DNA of 64,000 nt. Source: Alitta virens (lineage: Eukaryota; Annelida; Polychaeta; Phyllodocida; Nereididae). The DNA lies in assembly GCA_932294295.1 (NCBI GenBank), contig OW028578.1, positions 34,432,685 through 34,496,684 on the forward strand, in the 5' to 3' direction. Every line of letters begins with the position of its first letter. Position 1 is the stretch's first letter. A model generated the notes under the pieces. That model did no database searches. It was not told the origin of the DNA and saw only the letters and a list, made by a program, of their open reading frames with translations. This document shows positions 62,575-64,000 of this stretch, piece after piece. Made by a program: the position numbers and the translations under genes.

Positions 62575-64000
62575 CTTCTGTTGGCCAACTAACTTTATTC
62601 TTAAGTAGTCAGTGTTTTCTTTACATTCATTCAGTTTATTAATAGTGCAATATATATGAAAATTGAGATAGCAGGTTGAATAGACCCTTTTTGCCTCATT
62701 GACCTCATTTTGATTATGTCATATATTGTGACATCATTACTTCTCCATTGTTCTTGCACTGTGTGACCTCACCATAACCATTGTATACTGATGATGTCAC
62801 AATAATATATCTGAGTGCAAAGAGAGGTCAATGTGGCAAAAATCCCAACATGGCTGCTGTGTGAAAAGGGTGTATTGCGCCTCGCTAGTACATAAACATT
62901 AGTTAAAAAAACAAACTGCAGAAATCCTTCAATCATCATAAGGTCATTGGTCATAATGCATATGATTTACTGCAAACCACTTTACATATCGGAGACTTAT
63001 GATGACCAACTAGTTTGATAAACTGAGGCTGTTGTTTTGATTAAAACAAGGCATGACAATATTGATAAATATGCCAAACAAAAATGTCAATATTGTGCTT
63101 ACAAAATCAGAATTCTCAACAAAATTATTTTCAGCAATGTTGTATTGACATACCAACCTGTACAAACCTATGTAATGAAATTTGTGTGAGCTTACTTTTA
63201 CTGACATTGTTGACAATATTGATTTAACAGTCCCCAAATACTTCACTAACAAATTTCATAATCACTCTGATAACAAAGTTATTTTCAAAAGCGTCAACTA
63301 AAGAAACTAAACAGACATTTAAATGTTGAACAGTTGCTCTGTTAGGTGAAATATAACTTGGGCAGTCCGTTATATTAGCAAAATGAAAAGTGAATGCAAA
63401 TAAAACAACAAAGATTCAATATCCAGAAGCCTGTGTAAATTCAAAATAAATTCTATATGGTGTTGGAGACAGACACATTGGCATACAGCTAGCATGTCTA
63501 CCACCAGAGGATTCCATTTCAAAGGAATATTTTTACACAAATTTGTTATACATGGCTATGTGGGGATTTCGATCCAACTGAAACAACATAGAAAGTGGTC
63601 AGAAGGAAATCACATTATTTCAAAAACGTTTTCTTTTTTTATAAGTTGACAGTAAGGGGGTTTGTGAGACAATGTGAGTATAATTACATAAACTAGAAAG
63701 ATATGCACGACTTTTCAACAGTTATTTCTGAGAAAACGTGTGATATTTGACAGAAATAAAATACTACATTTATTTTTTATATTTGTTGAGAATATTTAAA
63801 TGGAATGTTTATATAAACATAAAACGTGAACATAACAATTCTGCTACTTTGAGATATGGGCACAGACAGTATTAGGATTTTTCTATTCATCAAAGCCATA
63901 CTATATACTTCATCAGAGATTTTGAAAGCTTTCAAAACATAGCTCAGACAACATCATCACTTTCTTTATTGTCAGCTTCCAGTTTACTTTAATAATTGTC
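62575..64000. repeat. Segmental duplication, third block P, cut by the window end
   Basis: Starts GGCCAACTAACTTTA as at 50160 and follows 50170-52520 minus the LINE. A third GPCR copy would be expected about 1 kb beyond the window. Confidence 0.85.
62684..62871. mobile_element. MITE with ACCCTTTT inverted ends, copy 3
   Basis: The right end is intact; the left arm has lost the CAGCCATGTTGG stretch. It stands at the start of the third block P. Confidence 0.75.

Overview
The window is animal nuclear DNA, AT-rich, with spliced genes (GT-AG introns, mostly 0.5-3.7 kb) and a heavy load of short transposons, tRNA-type SINEs, LINE fragments and microsatellites. The outer-dynein-arm docking gene shows an organism with motile cilia. 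The repeat style (C/G-rich MITEs, foldback palindromes, tRNA-SINEs, CR1/L2-like LINEs) suggests a marine invertebrate; I cannot fix the phylum from this sequence.

Layout. (1) 1-5.2 kb: intergenic, with a SINE carrying a nested MITE and one copy of a dispersed ~300 bp repeat. (2) 5.2-12.7 kb, plus strand: a six-exon gene for a 284-residue basic/acidic nuclear-type protein. A TM-x-x-TAK/EG motif lies across each of its five splice junctions, and an AT-hook and an acidic tail close it. I do not recognise the family. (3) 15.36-33.04 kb, plus strand: a complete twelve-exon gene for a 579-residue coiled-coil protein of the ODAD1/CCDC63 family. A forkhead site directly abutting an RFX X-box lies just upstream of its non-coding first exon. 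Its introns hold an antisense transposase relic, a TIR element, an 84-bp tandem array made of repeated copies of its own exon-3 5' splice site, and long microsatellites. (4) 31.5-64 kb: a tandem segmental duplication with a repeat unit of about 12.4-13.8 kb (36.4, 50.2 and 62.6 kb mark equivalent points). The unit carries part of ODAD1 intron 11 and 3' flank and a rhodopsin-class GPCR on the minus strand.

The GPCR copies are both broken, in different places: the copy at 38.65-39.74 kb is full length except for one in-frame TGA, and the copy at 53.3-53.7 kb has lost TM1-TM5 but has an arginine codon where the first has the stop. Copy-specific insertions (LINE, CR1-like LINE end, probable solo LTR, palindrome block) can be dated relative to the duplication because the sister copies supply empty sites.

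No tRNA or rRNA genes, CRISPR arrays or prokaryotic operons were seen. All exon structures are read by eye from splice sites and protein continuity; the ODAD1 and nuclear-protein models both close in frame without gaps.
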